Positions 24,282 to 36,990 of a stretch of 64,000 nucleotides of DNA are shown piece by piece (position 1 is the stretch's first letter; each line of letters begins with the position of its first letter). The position numbers and the translations under genes are program-made. The stretch is from contig OX439035.1 of the NCBI GenBank assembly GCA_949317995.1, forward strand, positions 78,289,459 to 78,353,458. The letters are read 5' to 3'. The DNA comes from Acholoe squamosa. Taxonomy: Eukaryota; Annelida; Polychaeta; Phyllodocida; Polynoidae. The notes beneath the pieces are model-generated. The model did no database searches and was not told the origin of the DNA. It saw only the letters and a list, made by a program, of their open reading frames with translations.

Positions 24282-27200
24282 ATACACTGAAGTGAAATTA
24301 AGACTTCCAATGTATCGTGTGACCTCGGGAGAATAAACTGCAGTAATGATTATAAGGCTATCCAAGGGCTTCATATTGATATATACTAATCTATGATAAT
24401 ATCGGTGTGCGTAATGGCCATTGACCCATTTCCAGTCTGAATGAACTCCATATTCCCAGTTATGTATTGAAGCTAATTCTTGCTGAATAGGCCGTTGTTG
24501 TGGGTTAGGTAAGACTCGTGTAGGCCTATAAAACAAGACTTTCAGACATCGAATATTAACTAGCCTGAGTATCCAGCTCTGATACTTTGTTCAATTAGTA
24601 AAATATTAGATCAGCGTGGTCTGAATATATTGTAATGCAATATACTCAAACCAAGCTGTGTCTAATATCTTAAAAGATTGTGGCTCTGGGTGCCTAATAT
24701 ATACCTGGTAGTGGAGGGAAGTAAAGTCAAATATAAGTTATAATGATATGATACAGGGGTATTTCCTGGAAAATACTAATAAATACTACCAGCTATTCCC
24801 AATAAAACAGCCTATTCCTGAGACATTGTATCCTGATGGCCTATATCGTCCTCCACATCTTAATTATGTTAAGAGTGACCAATATATTGATACAGACCTG
24901 TTGCACTCTCCTACCTTTTATTGTAGAACGTTAGGAATGTGTACTTAGTACCATAACTGTTGACGCTTCCATCAATAAATTTCTTTGTCCCTACCAGCCT
25001 AAGAATTGCTGAACATTGATCTAGGGCCATGACTATATGCTAAGGTGAATATGGAGACCCATTACCAAGGGAGCTGCCTATGGCTGTATTCATATTGAGA
25101 CAAGGAAAGATAGAAACATGCTTTCTATAACATCTGTTTACATATTTCATGCGATATAAAGTGTGGTAGTGAGAATGGTTTGGACTTGAGATATAAAGGC
25201 GATATGAAGTTGTAATTTTCAAGATAAAATCAAAAGGTGAATTAAGGAAGCACAGGGATAGAGGGCTAGCGGACTATTCTTTTTGACCTCAAGATAAACG
25301 GTTCCAAATACACATGGATATAGAAAGAAGAGAGTATAACTCAGCATTCTTATCCCATACGTAGCTGTACCTGCTGGTCTAAGCTTAGATCCATAATACG
25401 ATTGGTGATTTAGTATGGTTACAGTTACTATACAGGTATATGCGATCCATAAAGCTATTTTCCCTCTGTTTTGACAACAAATACCAGTAATGGCGTGCAC
25501 TCGTTCAGTGGGTCATAATGTCTAGTTAACGCAGGCAAGCAGTCAGACTGTTCCATGCTGTTAGATCACAAAAGTTGCACTAAAACTAAAGATACAAAAA
25601 TAACTGTAGAGTATTGTATCTTGCCAAGTTGTACAGCCTTTGTTATTATACAAGAGCCCTTTTCAAACTGAACCTTTGACAGAAATGTTCGTTTTTTTTT
25701 ATATGGAGGATATCCTTTGATCATCGATATACATATTCACACTAATGAATGTGTCTTATAAGAAAGTTGAGTATGTAATGTGAAATGTATCATGAAACGC
25801 ATCGCTTGGAATCTTACATGAACACTATAATCCTATACCTCCAGTCAGCTGGACATCCCTTGGATTCTTACATGAACATTATTTATATTATGCCTCCAGT
25901 CAGCTGGCCATCCCTTGGAGTCTTACAGGAACATTATAAACATATATATACCTCTAGTCAGCTGGCTAGCATTTCTTATGCACCTAGCAGGACCCACCTA
26001 GAGGCATTAACTACCTAAACCGATCACGCCACCGTCCTACCTCTCCAGTCCCAACTAGCTCAAACTCCAGTAGGTCTATAGCGGTTTAACTAAATCGGTT
26101 TCATATTGCGCATGGTTAGAGGAATGAAACCCTTATGTGATTTTTCCCTCTCGTGGTAAAGGAAACCTATCAATTCCGATCAAGATGATCTGCTTGGACG
26201 TATTTGAATGGGATTTGTAAGGGAGGGGGGAGGTGAGAGGGAAGGCAATGGAGCTATGTTAACGTTGTTTGTATGTGAAGAATATGCAACACTTTGAAGC
26301 AACGTTTTCGGGATTTGTGTGCCAGATGCAATGCCAGTTTATTACCTTCTAGTCTTATATAAGGGGCTGATATGTGTGGCTGAACGGTCAGGTAGGTGTT
26401 AACGGTTTAGATTGTCTAACCCTTTTAATCTCCACTCAACTCAACGAATCACTTTACTTGTTTTTTATAGCCATTTCTATTTTGTCTAGAGTGAAAATAT
26501 TCCTACTGAATTTAGAATTATAGGGCTTATAGGTGTCCAAGTTCGGGTGCGTTCTGTATTCTTTGGAAAACAAGATAACGGCAAATGGGTACTCCTGTTG
26601 TCGATTCCGAGCACTTTTGTGGTCAAATTCCTCTAATAGTGAAATACCAGTAAATGTTCTCGTCTCCCAAAATCTCTTTGTGTTTTTTATCTCTTTGCAC
26701 TAAAGACTTTTATCAGGCCTAGAACAGAAATATTGTTGCAATATGGGTCTGAAGTCACAGTGAGATTCAGGATAAAGTCAACAATCCTTACGTTGTACGC
26801 ATAGGCCTAACTTAGGCCTCTAGAAAGCAAATGACTAAAACACAAGGATCTCTGTTCCTTAAAATGATAATTGGAATTCGACCTATGACCTCTGACTTAC
26901 TTCAAATCAAAAACAAATTCACAATTCACAATTGGATTCTAGCCTAAAGGAATTTCAGCTCGTGATAATTTCATATGGACCATTTTGTGAATAAATATAG
27001 CTGAGCGAATCATCACCGGCTGAGTTCGTCCTTATAAAATTAATGATAGATTTAATGGTGTCCTTTCTATCCTTAAAATCTACACCTAAAAATTGACCAA
27101 AAATGTTTCTTATCTAATTATATTCAAGAATGCCTAGAAGGTTTTTAACCTCAGTTTGATTCTATTCTACATGTATATGGCAACTGTATTTGTGATTCCT

Positions 27201-27290
27201 ACAGAGACTGCTTTGCCAGAATAACAGTTGCTAATGTTGTGGTATTATTTTGAAATGACCGCATTAATATTCTTTTTTTTTATATTTTCT
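24282..27290. other. Intergenic apart from the 25.8-kb tandem repeat
   Basis: No supported gene. Codon use in the small frames is unlike that of the ankyrin gene's exons. Confidence 0.5.
25805..25970. repeat. Three tandem copies of a 54-55 bp unit
   Basis: Units begin CTTGGA at 25,805, 25,859 and 25,914 and share TCTTACATGAACA and CCAGTCAGCTGG. The open frame across them is a repeat by-product. Confidence 0.8.
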
Positions 27291-27347
27291 GTCTGCCATG
27301 TGTCTTCATCTAGTTGGCACTATGATTAATGTATTCTCCACCTCCAG

Positions 27348-27453
27348 CCCTCAAGAGAATCCTTCTGCAGCAAAGCCAAGGAGGGGAGTTGTTTCTGCAC
27401 GCAATCGACTTAATAACCCCAGTGTGGCTTACCCGACTGGGTATGGCATCTAA
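27348..27453 (+). CDS. Possible isolated C-terminal exon
   Basis: After the pyrimidine-rich acceptor attctccacctccag, a frame reads QENPSAAKPRRGVVSARNRL and NNPSVAYPTGYGI before TAA at 27,451. The codon use and residue mix look protein-like, and the stop is followed by ordinary AT-rich DNA. I find no partner exon upstream. It could be the last exon of a gene starting far to the left, or chance. The frame is also open upstream to an ATG at 27,298. Confidence 0.25.
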
Positions 27454-30309
27454 AGGTATCATACTCTGGCTTGGTCTTTGATAATCACAAGTGGTCTGGC
27501 TAATAATCTATATATGTGTCAGTGACTGTATACAGTGAGGTATATTAGGGTATCTGTGTGGTTTTGGGGAGGTTACTCCGGAGGTGTTGGCACAATGGTC
27601 GGTGGTCAGTATAGGGGATATTGAGGTGATGCAGTTAGGGGGTGGTTAAGGTGATGCTGAGGGTAAATCTCCAGCAGCAGCAGCAGCAGCTTTGTGTACA
27701 GGTAGCTATGGCTAATGTCCCACAAACAGTATAGGACCCGACGCCGCCTCAGGTGGTAGTCCTTCGCAACGGTAGCAGCTTTATAACTATCGTACCCAGC
27801 ACGTTAGTGAAGGTGGTATTTACTGGTGATGTTGGCTCTTTTTGGCCAACACAGATAAAACACCTTCTAGGATGCGTCCCGAAACATAGTTCATTGGAGA
27901 TATGGAGAGTCTACGCTTGGAAGAGATTACCATTGGGAGATTACCACAGGAGTCAGTCAATATAATATATGGACGGGGTCAGTACTGGAGTATAGGGGTA
28001 TAGTGTAGCAATGTACACAGACTGCATGCCAGTGCACGTGTAGGACTATACACTGAATGGACACAAAGGTAGATCACAGGGCAGTCACTGACACCTGCAG
28101 ACAATAAAACATAGGGATCCAAAACTTCCACTATGCCATATTTTGTCCTCAAGATCTGATGGAGGGATATTCACACTTATTGTACAGGAAGAACAGAAAG
28201 CACAATATTTCCCAGTTCCCTGGTCTTCCAGAAATTTGGTGAATGGAGGTAGGGGGAATATGTCTAGTTACCCACTTTTACTGCATGGTGAAAAATCCAC
28301 ATTGAACCTTTTTTATACCAGGTCTGAACGTGAGTCAGAAAGGTATGTTGAATTCTAACCATGGCAGCAAGAGGTGATTGCATTGGGCGCTGGCGGCAAT
28401 AAAGCCATTAACAGGATTTGGCATCGGGCCTGATGTGCATGTTGTTTGAGTGATCAGCATGCCTATTCTACTCCTGTACGGGTAATTCAGTCTGTTTAAA
28501 TTAGATATGCTTAACAAATCTGGTTAAGAGGGGGTGCAACCAGCTGGTACAGTATACAGCCAGTCCCACATCAAACTGTCATTCGAAATGCCTAACCTGC
28601 GCTTCCTAAAACAATAGAAGCTTGATTTTGTCATATACATTCACCCTACGTGTCTATAGGTCTGTGGCATATCTCGAGTTGACTAAGTAAATGTCGACAG
28701 GTCAAGGACTGCCGGAATTGCGGACAAAAAGCTCAAGATTCAAAATTGGTTTCTCCATTCGAAAGTAAACGCGACTACTAATTGAGTCCAGCCCACATCA
28801 GTTTAATGCGACCAATATGGAGCAAAGAACCTAAATTTTGCGTCCATTACGGAGCAGTTTCTGTATGACAAGTCCTATAACCATGATAGGCAGGACGTTA
28901 AAAGACAACAACAAACAGAGCTAGATGTTGCATGTTGTCGAAGACCTGCACACACATAGACGAAGAGGCATGGAGACTTACTGAGTGGGGCCCTTCAACT
29001 GCTTTACAATGCATAACAAAGTATGTACATAGGACCACAAGGACCCATTGCCATGCGGCATATGGCAAATACACCGGGTGTAAGCACTATAGGTTTAGAG
29101 AACCAGTTGTAATTCACCTTAGCTACAGACAAGGTGGAACTGAATAGAGCATGTACCTCTGCTTTATTTACCTAATGAAAACTGGACTAACAAAGGATAT
29201 GCCTATTGTAGACCACACTGCGTTGCTTAAGACTCTTTTGATAATCACAACTGCCTATTTCATAAAAGATTACGTTAGCTATCCATGAAAAGATCAAAGT
29301 TTGCTTTGATTGCATCGACAATGTCTACAATGATCTATATAACAAGTGGTGCTATATTGTTAGACTTGTACTCATTGAACCTTATTGATATCTGTGATTG
29401 GAATAGTATATCACTTATAGAACGAGTTACAATGAGGCCCCTGCTTCGTCACAAGGTTGTGAACTGCGGGCAAACATTGCCAACATGTGGTCAGGTAGAT
29501 GCACCATGGGTTGACACCTCTTAAGATACTGAATTGTGTCAGATAGCAATTATATCCTGAGTTAAAGATATAGAATACACGTGACTCTAACATTCAGTAT
29601 GTCTAATTTGTGAGAGAATATGATAAAATTACATGCAGAATAATTTCCAAAGACTTGTTTAGCATTTTTTGGTAAACTGCATGTAGATGAGACATAGTCA
29701 CCTTACCCTACATGCACCAACGGGTTAACCCAGTAAATTGGTTTGTTTGCCCGCAGTGACCCATGAATAGAAACAATTAGTAACTCTAACTCATGTTATA
29801 TGCCGGCTATAAAATTGTTCTATTTCTATTGGTTGGTGAATGTTAATTCCCACGTATAATCCGGGCCGTCGTATAAGTAGTTTTGAGTGAACCTATAAGC
29901 CATATCTGCGGCATGAAAATTGAGGAGGTTTACTTACTGACCTATAGTCTTAGATAGCCGCTTACAAGCCGCATTCCTTGTTTGGACAGTTGTGATTCCC
30001 CTATCTCTCAAAATGGCTCTATCCTTCAAAATTACCCCTTTCGAGAGAGGAGGACCCTATATCACAGACCTTTTATGATGTTGGGGTCTATATATAAGGT
30101 TCCTAAGTCACAAGTCACAAATGATTTTAGATGTCCTTTAAACTCAAAATGCCACGCTTGTCCCAAACATGTCATATAGAAAATATAATCTCTAGAAATC
30201 TCATACACCAATTAATGTCCATTATTATTTTACCAATTGGCTACAAAGTATGTTGAAATTATTCATTTGCCATTGCAGATCACCTCTATTATGTTTATGT
30301 CAGACTGGC
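27454..30309. other. Intergenic, no gene recognised
   Basis: Contains a (CAG)6 run and chance frames up to about 79 codons. Nothing links the possible exon at 27.35 kb to the ankyrin gene. Confidence 0.5.
27672..27689. repeat. (CAG)6 run
   Basis: Six CAG triplets in non-coding DNA. Confidence 0.9.
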
Positions 30310-30600
30310 TGCAGCTTGCTACCTACCCCATCTCTCTCTTTTTCTACCTGTCCCTGCTTTCTGTGACATTAAGCCTGTCTACCTGACCCATCCCTCCCCG
30401 TCAGGCAACCTATCTACTTGCCCCATCCCTCTCTACCAAATAGTTTGTCTACCTTCCCCAAACCTCCCTACAATCTGTCTACCTGCATCAGTCATGCCTA
30501 TCAAACACACTGGATGGGTGTTTTTGCAGATGTGGAAATTTAGGTGGACATGTGACATCGCCTTTTCATAAATCGATATGTGACATGTGAAAAACCCCAT
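30310..30600. repeat. CT-rich degenerate repeat plus GACATG repeat
   Basis: Units such as CTACCTGCCCCATCCCTC repeat four to five times, followed at about 30,541 by ACATGTGACATCGCC and CGATATGTGACATGTG. The same pairing of repeat types occurs at 5.1-5.6 kb. Confidence 0.5.
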
Positions 30601-30699
30601 CTAGACCCACGGTATAAGTAACTGGAGTCATATTACAGTGGACAGTGGGTATGCCAGAAGAAAGTCTTTCTTCGGCATTAGTGACGTACATACTGAAAT

Positions 30700-30855
30700 G
30701 AAAACATTTTATTTTTAAGGTCTCTAGAAGATGAAGGCCCGCGGGGGCGGGGGTAGCAGGGTGAGTGAACGTCGACTGACCACGTGACTAGAGTCCACTT
30801 ACTATAGTGCCAGCACTGCGTCTGCTCTCGCGCGTGCGCACTAAAAGTCACCAAG
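30700..30855 (+). promoter_or_regulatory. GC-rich 5' region / putative promoter and 5' UTR
   Basis: The sequence changes from AT-rich to GC- and CpG-rich just before the first ATG, with a G/C-run patch near 30,737-30,752 and CG-rich sequence at 30,826-30,840. I see no clear TATA box. This suggests a CpG-type promoter and 5' UTR of the ankyrin gene, but the transcription start cannot be fixed from sequence. Confidence 0.4.
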
Positions 30856-30957
30856 ATGTCGTCGTTGACGGCGCAGGACGCGCAGGGCGTCACGCCTCTC
30901 ATGCAGGCGGCACAGAACCAGGACGTCGCCAAGGTCGACACGCTCCTCAATAAAAAC
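30856..30957 (+). CDS. Exon 1: start of ankyrin-repeat protein
   Basis: The ATG at 30,856 is preceded by CCAAG, giving A at -3, and opens 34 codons starting MSSLTAQDAQGVTPLMQAAQ. The segment GVTPLMQAAQNQD is the first half of an ankyrin repeat. The exon ends at AAAAAC followed by gtgagc, in phase 0. GC content is far above the flanks. The N-terminus has no signal peptide. Exon 2 continues the repeat in frame. Confidence 0.85.
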
Positions 30958-31638
30958 GTGAGCACATGGCTTTTTATTCCTTCTCTCTGAAGAGAGAAAT
31001 ATTGTTAATTGTTACAGTCCTATAGATTTCCCATTCATTGAAAAAAGGGTATGTGGACCCAATCGGGGGAGGGAGGTTGTATCTAGTTATAAATCTGTAT
31101 CATGATAGTCATGGCACTGCAGCAATGAACATTATAAACCCTCTGTCTTATCTAAATTAAAGCACACTGGACATTAGTAGTTATCAGCAACGCATATGAT
31201 ACAAGAGTCGATCATTAACATTTATTCTGTGAAGCCACATGTGTTTTTATGCATGTCGTTAGAACTCCGCTTAGGCTTAGCGAGTGTCATGTATGATTGG
31301 TCTGAAGCAGTGAAGGCTGGCTGGAGAATACGCCGACGCTTTTTGTAAGCACATGTATTCCTCCAGGACGAAAAAAGAAAATATCAATCGATCAATCCGT
31401 GACCCCATTATCCAATAGCATGAATTGCATGCAGTGCGAACAATGCCCAACAGAAGCATTATAGTACTAGTATACTGCAGAACGCTTCTTTACATTACCG
31501 TCATCTCAAAAGAAGTTAATCCCATTAGTGTTTGTTGTGCAACTTGTTGAGTTTGTCACCGAATAAGTTGCACAACCTCATCTGTAATCAGGTACTAATG
31601 ATAAATTAATGATAATGATAATCCCTTTACTGTGTCAG

Positions 31639-31894
31639 GTGCCACTCACCACGACAGACAACACCGGCAAGACGGCCCTGCACTACAGTGTGGAGAATGA
31701 CACCCCTGAAGTCATGCTTAAGATCCTGGCCGCTGACCCATCCATGCTGGAGATCAAAGACAATGATGGGTACACCCCACTCCAGCTGGCCACCATAGCA
31801 GGTAACAGACCCCTCATTGAGTCACTCATCAACAACAATGCTGATGTTATGACGACAGACAATGAGGGGCACACACCTGCTCACTGGGTCACAG
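31639..31894 (+). CDS. Exon 2: ankyrin repeats 2-4
   Basis: The acceptor is tgtgtcag and the donor ACAG/gtaggt, phase 0 in and phase 1 out. It encodes 85 codons with typical ankyrin signatures: GKTALHYSVEND, GYTPLQLATIAGN and GHTPAHWVT, spaced about 33 residues apart. Each fits the family pattern G-TPLH-A---G. The long open frame, codon use and splice signals make this one of the firmest exons. Confidence 0.92.
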
Positions 31895-32158
31895 GTAGGT
31901 CATGAACTGCTCATCAATTCACTCAAGTTTAAATAATAGCTTAACGCCTTTTGTTCTCTGGATGCTATGGTCTAGTATTTATCCAATAAAGAATATTTCA
32001 TTGCATTGTGGGTGTTGATCGTAGATCAAAATAAGACAACTGCCATTCAGAGAACACATGGAGTTTACTCATAGAGGGAACAGCACTACGACGTTATGAT
32101 TTCTGTTTTTGGAGATTGTTCTACCCGAGGTTTTACAGTAGTGCACTTGCCTTTGCAG

Positions 32159-32392
32159 TATGTGGACACTCGGGTCTGTTGGACTACCTGGAATCTAAGG
32201 GGGCGGACTTGGACTCTCAGGATCGTCACCAGGCCCGCCCCATGCATTACGCCGCCCAAATGTGTGGGGCGGCCAATGCGGACGACAGGAAGACAGGGAC
32301 CACCATGTTAAAGAAACTCATCTCCAAAGGACTACCTGTAGATGTAGAGGACACAGACAAAAGGTCACCTCTACTATGGGCAGCCAGTGCAG
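32159..32392 (+). CDS. Exon 3: ankyrin repeats 4-6
   Basis: The acceptor is cctttgcag and the donor GTGCAG/gtaggt, phase 1 in and out, 78 codons. It completes repeat 4 (CGHSGLLDYLESKGADLD) and encodes repeat 5 (ARPMHYAAQ). Repeat 5 carries an insertion of about 10 residues rich in Asp/Arg/Thr before its second helix. The start of repeat 6 follows (RSPLLWAASAG). The insertion in repeat 5 departs from the usual 33-residue period. Confidence 0.92.
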
Positions 32393-32704
32393 GTAGGTTT
32401 AAATATCTAACAATGTGTTTCAATATCTTTATGGAAAAAAACATAATTGCATCGAGTCAAAGAATAAGTCCATTGGTATTCGTGGACAATTATTTCAAGT
32501 ATAGGCTACGATGATACATGTATGTAGAATTGTGTACATGCCCAAAGATAATTATTGGTAAGCAAATGGTGGATCCATCCAAAGGCAGCCCTATGAATAG
32601 ACCAAAAGGTATCGGTAGATCCACAAAGTGGAAATCTTAGAAGCACAACGGGTACATCTATAGGGGACACAGTCATTTGTTTTAAGTCGTAAAGCCATAA
32701 ACCA

Positions 32705-33173
32705 GGATTCCACTGAAGCCGATGATTTTCCTGGTTTTTGTCGGGCCGATAGTGGGCAGATAGCATCGTTTTAGGGTATCGGCTCCCTATCGGCCCGATT
32801 TTTTGTCAGGCCGATGGCAGCCCGATAGGAGAATTTTCAGCCTCAAATCTCACTCTTTTGACCTCTTCCACCAAGGAAAAAATGAAATCGTTCACGATTA
32901 TCGGGCCGATTTTGCATAGAGGCCGATGGGTACCCGATTTTTTCTAATCAGTTAGAAAAAATCGGGTACCTGTCGGGACCATCCCCACCGTCTTTCCGAT
33001 GGTTCCCGATGGTTTCCGATGCTTAAAATAGAGCTCTTCCACAGAACCCGATTTGAGCCCGATTGTTGCCCGACAGTTGTCCGATAGTGCCCGATAACTG
33101 GCCGATAGTTCCCGATGCGTCCCTTATGCAACCCGATGACAAAATCGGACAACTATCGGCTTCAGTGGAATCC
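32705..33173. mobile_element. TIR element in intron 3 (469 bp)
   Basis: A perfect 19-bp inverted repeat GGATTCCACTGAAGCCGAT bounds the element (32,705-32,723 and 33,155-33,173). The interior is full of CCGAT/ATCGG words in both orientations. Non-coding. Confidence 0.8.
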
Positions 33174-33995
33174 ATGCTATAGTGTGTTTTAACGCATTTA
33201 AGGCAGAAACAAATACCAGCCGAATAATGCCAGTGGCGTAAAAACTGAAAGTGACTTTTAAGTTATTTCCTTAACACCTAAGATATGACTATTGATATTA
33301 CGCCCCCCCCCATTCCACTGGCCAAACGATACTAGTTCAATTGATTTGAAGTGTGTGTGCTTTGTTTTGTCAAGGTTTGACATTAGCCGTTCATGTCTTA
33401 CATCCAACTACAGCATATATGCCACTTCTCCATCTGCTATTACCCTGATTAAACTTCGGTCGAAATGACAGATTGGGGGGGGGGGGGGTTCAATCATACA
33501 TGTGGGCAGTTTTAATTGTTTGTGCTTTAGTAGTCGCTATCTTTACTTAGTTTCAGGGACACTCATAAATGAGGTCCTTAAACATGTTCTTTCTGAATGT
33601 TGCCATAGGTTAACATGGATATCGAGATATTTAGTCTAGTTATACGTAATGCAGACTACTGCTTAATGTACAGTAGACGGCACACCATAACAATAACCTA
33701 TCATACTTATACTTAACTACAACCCGGGTGTTTTTATATATATTTCTTAAGAGGTAAGATGCATTGTTGATAATAATAGACCTGATTCACATATCTTACT
33801 TCATTGCTAAATGCAGTTATGAAAAGATTACTGAATTTCATTCACGTACATGTCGAGGCCGTGATAGGTATATAGCACTAGCACTGCATGTCAACGTTGG
33901 GGTCCCGTTCTCAGATAGAGAATACATCGATATCGCCAAGAGAGAGATACATGTAGTCAATAGGAGTTAAATGCAAGGGGGGTGATATTGATTGT

Positions 33996-33997
<2 letters not shown>

Positions 33998-34060
<63 letters not shown>
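33998..34060. repeat. (AT)31 microsatellite in intron 3
   Basis: An uninterrupted AT run about 170 bp before exon 4. Confidence 0.97.
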
Positions 34061-34062
<2 letters not shown>

Positions 34063-34230
34063 GATGACAATGTATGTTAAATGTGTAGAGACGCATTTAA
34101 GTTTTTACTTTTTATATGGTTATTACTAATTCCCCCACTTTATAGGCGACTGACACACTTGCTTGCAGTGATACAACACATGTCACACCTCGAATATACA
34201 ATATGTACTGAATTCCATTTGCCCCTGCAG

Positions 34231-34501
34231 GGAGCCCTGACGGGATCGATTTGTTGGTGGATGCTGGTGCGCCGGTGGACTCGGCAGATAAGGACGGCCT
34301 AACGGCCTTACATTGTTCGGCCTCACGTGGATATGATAAGTGTGTGGATACCCTAAAACGTAAAGGTGCTAATGTGAACGCCATGGACAAAAACGGCTGT
34401 ACGCCAGTATTCTATTCAGTGACACTAGGAAAAACGAACTGTACAAAAAAGCTCTTGGAAGCAGGGGCAGATCCGGATCACCGGGACAGTCGAGGGCGAA
34501 C
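34231..34501 (+). CDS. Exon 4: ankyrin repeats 6-9
   Basis: The acceptor is gcccctgcag and the donor GCGAAC/gtgagt, phase 1 in and 2 out. It encodes about 90 codons completing repeat 6 (DLLVDAGAPVD), all of repeat 7 (GLTALHCSASRGYD) and repeat 8 (GCTPVFYSVTLGK), and the first residues of repeat 9 (HRDSRGRT). Loops show the usual G-AD/N pattern before each new repeat. Confidence 0.92.
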
Positions 34502-34860
34502 GTGAGTATAAATGGAAGATTGTGTTATTAGTCGTTGAAGGAAGGCAGAGTGTTCTAATACACATTGCCCTTTTTGTGGCCAGGGTGCGTAAATCTATCA
34601 ATGATATCCTTTCTAGCACGACTCGAGTGAGGTATGTCATAACTGAAAAATTATCAGTTAGAATTAAAGGAATATGTATGTGAAGCAAATGGAAGTAGAT
34701 TATGGGTATGAGCATGATTGAATGCCATAATACATATATCAGTAAGAGGCAATGCCATAATATTAAATAAGAGGCAATGCTATCTGGAGAAAAAAAAATA
34801 CAACGAATTTTGAGAATTTTACTGAAGGCACATTTCCTGACCAAAAGACTACTACAATAG

Positions 34861-35027
34861 TGGCCCGTATAAGCGCCCGGGCGCTCATTAAATTCAAACC
34901 CACTGTACCCCCGGCGCTTATACGAGACAGGCGCTTATTTGAATACTGTTTTCAGTGCTAAAGATTAATTTTAAAAACCCTGGACCCCCGGCGCTTATTT
35001 GAGACCGGTGCTTAAAAAATCGGGCCA
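34861..35027. mobile_element. TATAAGCGCC-type foldback in intron 4
   Basis: Ends TGGCCCG and CGGGCCA bound repeats of GGCGCTTAT in both orientations (CCGTATAAGCGCC, GGCGCTTATACG, GGCGCTTATTT twice). It resembles the two TATAAG-type elements below. Confidence 0.5.
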
Positions 35028-35282
35028 TTTCGGTAGCTGGTAATTGAACTAGTTAATCTCTTTTCTGGTCCCCTTGAAAAGGACAGCAAAAGACTTTAGC
35101 ATTGTTTTCAGCGTCTAACAAGTAACACAAATCTATGTGAGATCATAGCGAAATGAAAAAAAAATCGATTTGCTGCTGTTTCAACATTGCCAAATGGTGT
35201 GTGAGCATTGAATCAACTAGTTGGTTATGTTGAATCAGAAGCAAGCCGACTTTAAAGCTCCTGGCTGAGGTGGACGTCTCGG

Positions 35283-35285
<3 letters not shown>

Positions 35286-35360
<75 letters not shown>
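35286..35360. repeat. (AT)37 microsatellite in intron 4
   Basis: An uninterrupted AT run directly beside the next element. Confidence 0.97.
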
Positions 35361-35361
<1 letters not shown>

Positions 35362-35362
35362 G

Positions 35363-35631
35363 ACCGTAAAACCCCACGTATAAGCCGCACCCGCGTATAA
35401 GCCGCACCCTGAGTTTGTGGATTGCTCTAAAAATTTCATAAAAAAAATGTCTAACCAATGAATTTTCAAAATTCAAAAAGCTACGGGCTCCTGAGGGGTT
35501 CCCCTACCCGCCTGTGGCAATTGAAAGGGAAGGTATGGGAGGGTGCTACAGCTACCTACCCCCCACCCTTCCTCTGCTCCCCCTCCCTGAAATGGTCTAC
35601 AAGCCGCGGCTTATACGTGGGGTTTTACGGT
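35363..35631. mobile_element. TATAAGCCGC-type MITE in intron 4 (269 bp)
   Basis: A perfect 26-bp inverted repeat (35,363-35,388 and 35,606-35,631) starts ACCGTAAAACCCCACG and ends TATAAGCCGC. A second CGTATAAGCCGCACC follows the left end. The interior GAGTTTG...ATTTTCAAAATTCAAAAAG matches, in reverse, the element at 40,111-40,507. Confidence 0.85.
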
Positions 35632-36918
35632 AGTAGACGTCTTGATGTTAAGTTACCCTCCTAGGTCAGGATGTTATTGCACCAGATGCTACGAATGACA
35701 GACCCCCCCCTCCCCCAACCGGAGTGAGAGCCACTATGGCGTTGCCATGAGCAGATCATGAGAGGCCTACTAGAGTCGGCACCAATCCCTGGAGCTTATT
35801 TCAATATCACTGAGGACAGCATGTCTAGGCCTCAAATCGTCAATGATTTCACTATTTGCCAGACATACAGACCTGCATTAGTGCTTCAATTGCCACACTT
35901 GCTCTACCAATGTATGATTGCATGGAGACTTATCATAGCATACATATGTACACTACAGCCAGTGTGATGTGTCTCAGATTCAGCTAAAGAGTAATAGGGC
36001 AGTGCTGAAAGAGCATTTGGTGGTAAGTGAAATAAGGGTAGGAAATAACGTGTTAATATTGTGTCTCCTATTGGACTGGGCCATCATATTTTTCACCATC
36101 CATTAATCAGACGGACAGGGAAATGTATCTTTGACTGGAATAGCCAGGATAGTCAGTTAAAGAAAGAAACATAGCAGCACCTTTCCTGAATTCACTCCCA
36201 CTTTTACAATAGAGTGATCTCAGTCGCAGTCTCAATCCCTTGAGACTGGCTGTCTAAGGTAGCACACACAAATTGGCCAACACTGGCCAAATGTTGACTC
36301 GCCATTAGGGTGATGTATGCCTGACCATTTGGATTGTTTTAATCTCTTCTGGACTTGCCCTATACAACCAAGAGAATGATTGAATTCATATGCCTCTAGC
36401 TTTTCATAATTTGATAAAAGAAAAAAGTATGTGATTATATTAGTTTGATGTATACAAATGTGATTTCAGCAGAGGAAACTCTACTTTTTTCTTTTTATTC
36501 ATTGATTATTGAAACAAAGGGCGCCCTTAAATGAAATAAGGTTAAATGAAATACTTTGTAGTAGATCTATAGGGCGGTTAGAATGCACATTGTGGCATAT
36601 AGCAACAGTTATATATAGCAATGGTAATGGTTAGAATGGCACACTGTCATATTCTAAAGTTGCTGGTGATAAATTAGGCCTAGGCTTAAAGTATATGGAA
36701 ATTGGGAACAAGATCTATTCATGGTTTAGGGTATTTGTTCAGAGCAGGTGCCTTATGTGTAGGCTGGTCAAAGTCCTTTTATTTTGGTGCAAGCAATCCA
36801 CGATTGGTAATCCTTCATTCTATACACTTACCCTGGCTCCAGTTTCACTGTTGCTGATTCCAACGTGTGTTGATTAACCTTGCATTGTAGAAATTCGGAC
36901 TGAATCTATACAGATGTG

Positions 36919-36990
36919 AACCCAGTAGCTCAGTAGGTAGAGCAGTGGACTCTTGATCTGAAGGTTGATGGATCTAGTCCGTAGATGTCC
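36919..36990 (+). repeat. tRNA-like sequence (Lys-type, degenerate)
   Basis: It has an A-box (TAGCTCAGTAGGTAGAGC), an anticodon-loop-like CTCTTGA with CTT at the anticodon position, and a damaged B-box (GGATCTAGTCC instead of GGTTCGANNCC). The D stem GCTC/GAGC pairs, but the acceptor stem does not. It is a pseudo-tRNA or SINE head, not a working tRNA. Confidence 0.45.

Noticed and set aside
24108-24536. 142-codon minus-strand open frame
   Set aside because: Almost half of it is the 184-bp foldback element, and the remaining residues show no motif or coding bias.
33911-35476. Ile/Tyr-repeat frames at the AT runs
   Set aside because: Products of AT microsatellites on the minus strand.
36919-36990. 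Functional tRNA-Lys gene
   Set aside because: The acceptor stem does not pair, the B-box is damaged and there is no clear terminator T run, so it is listed only as a tRNA-like sequence.
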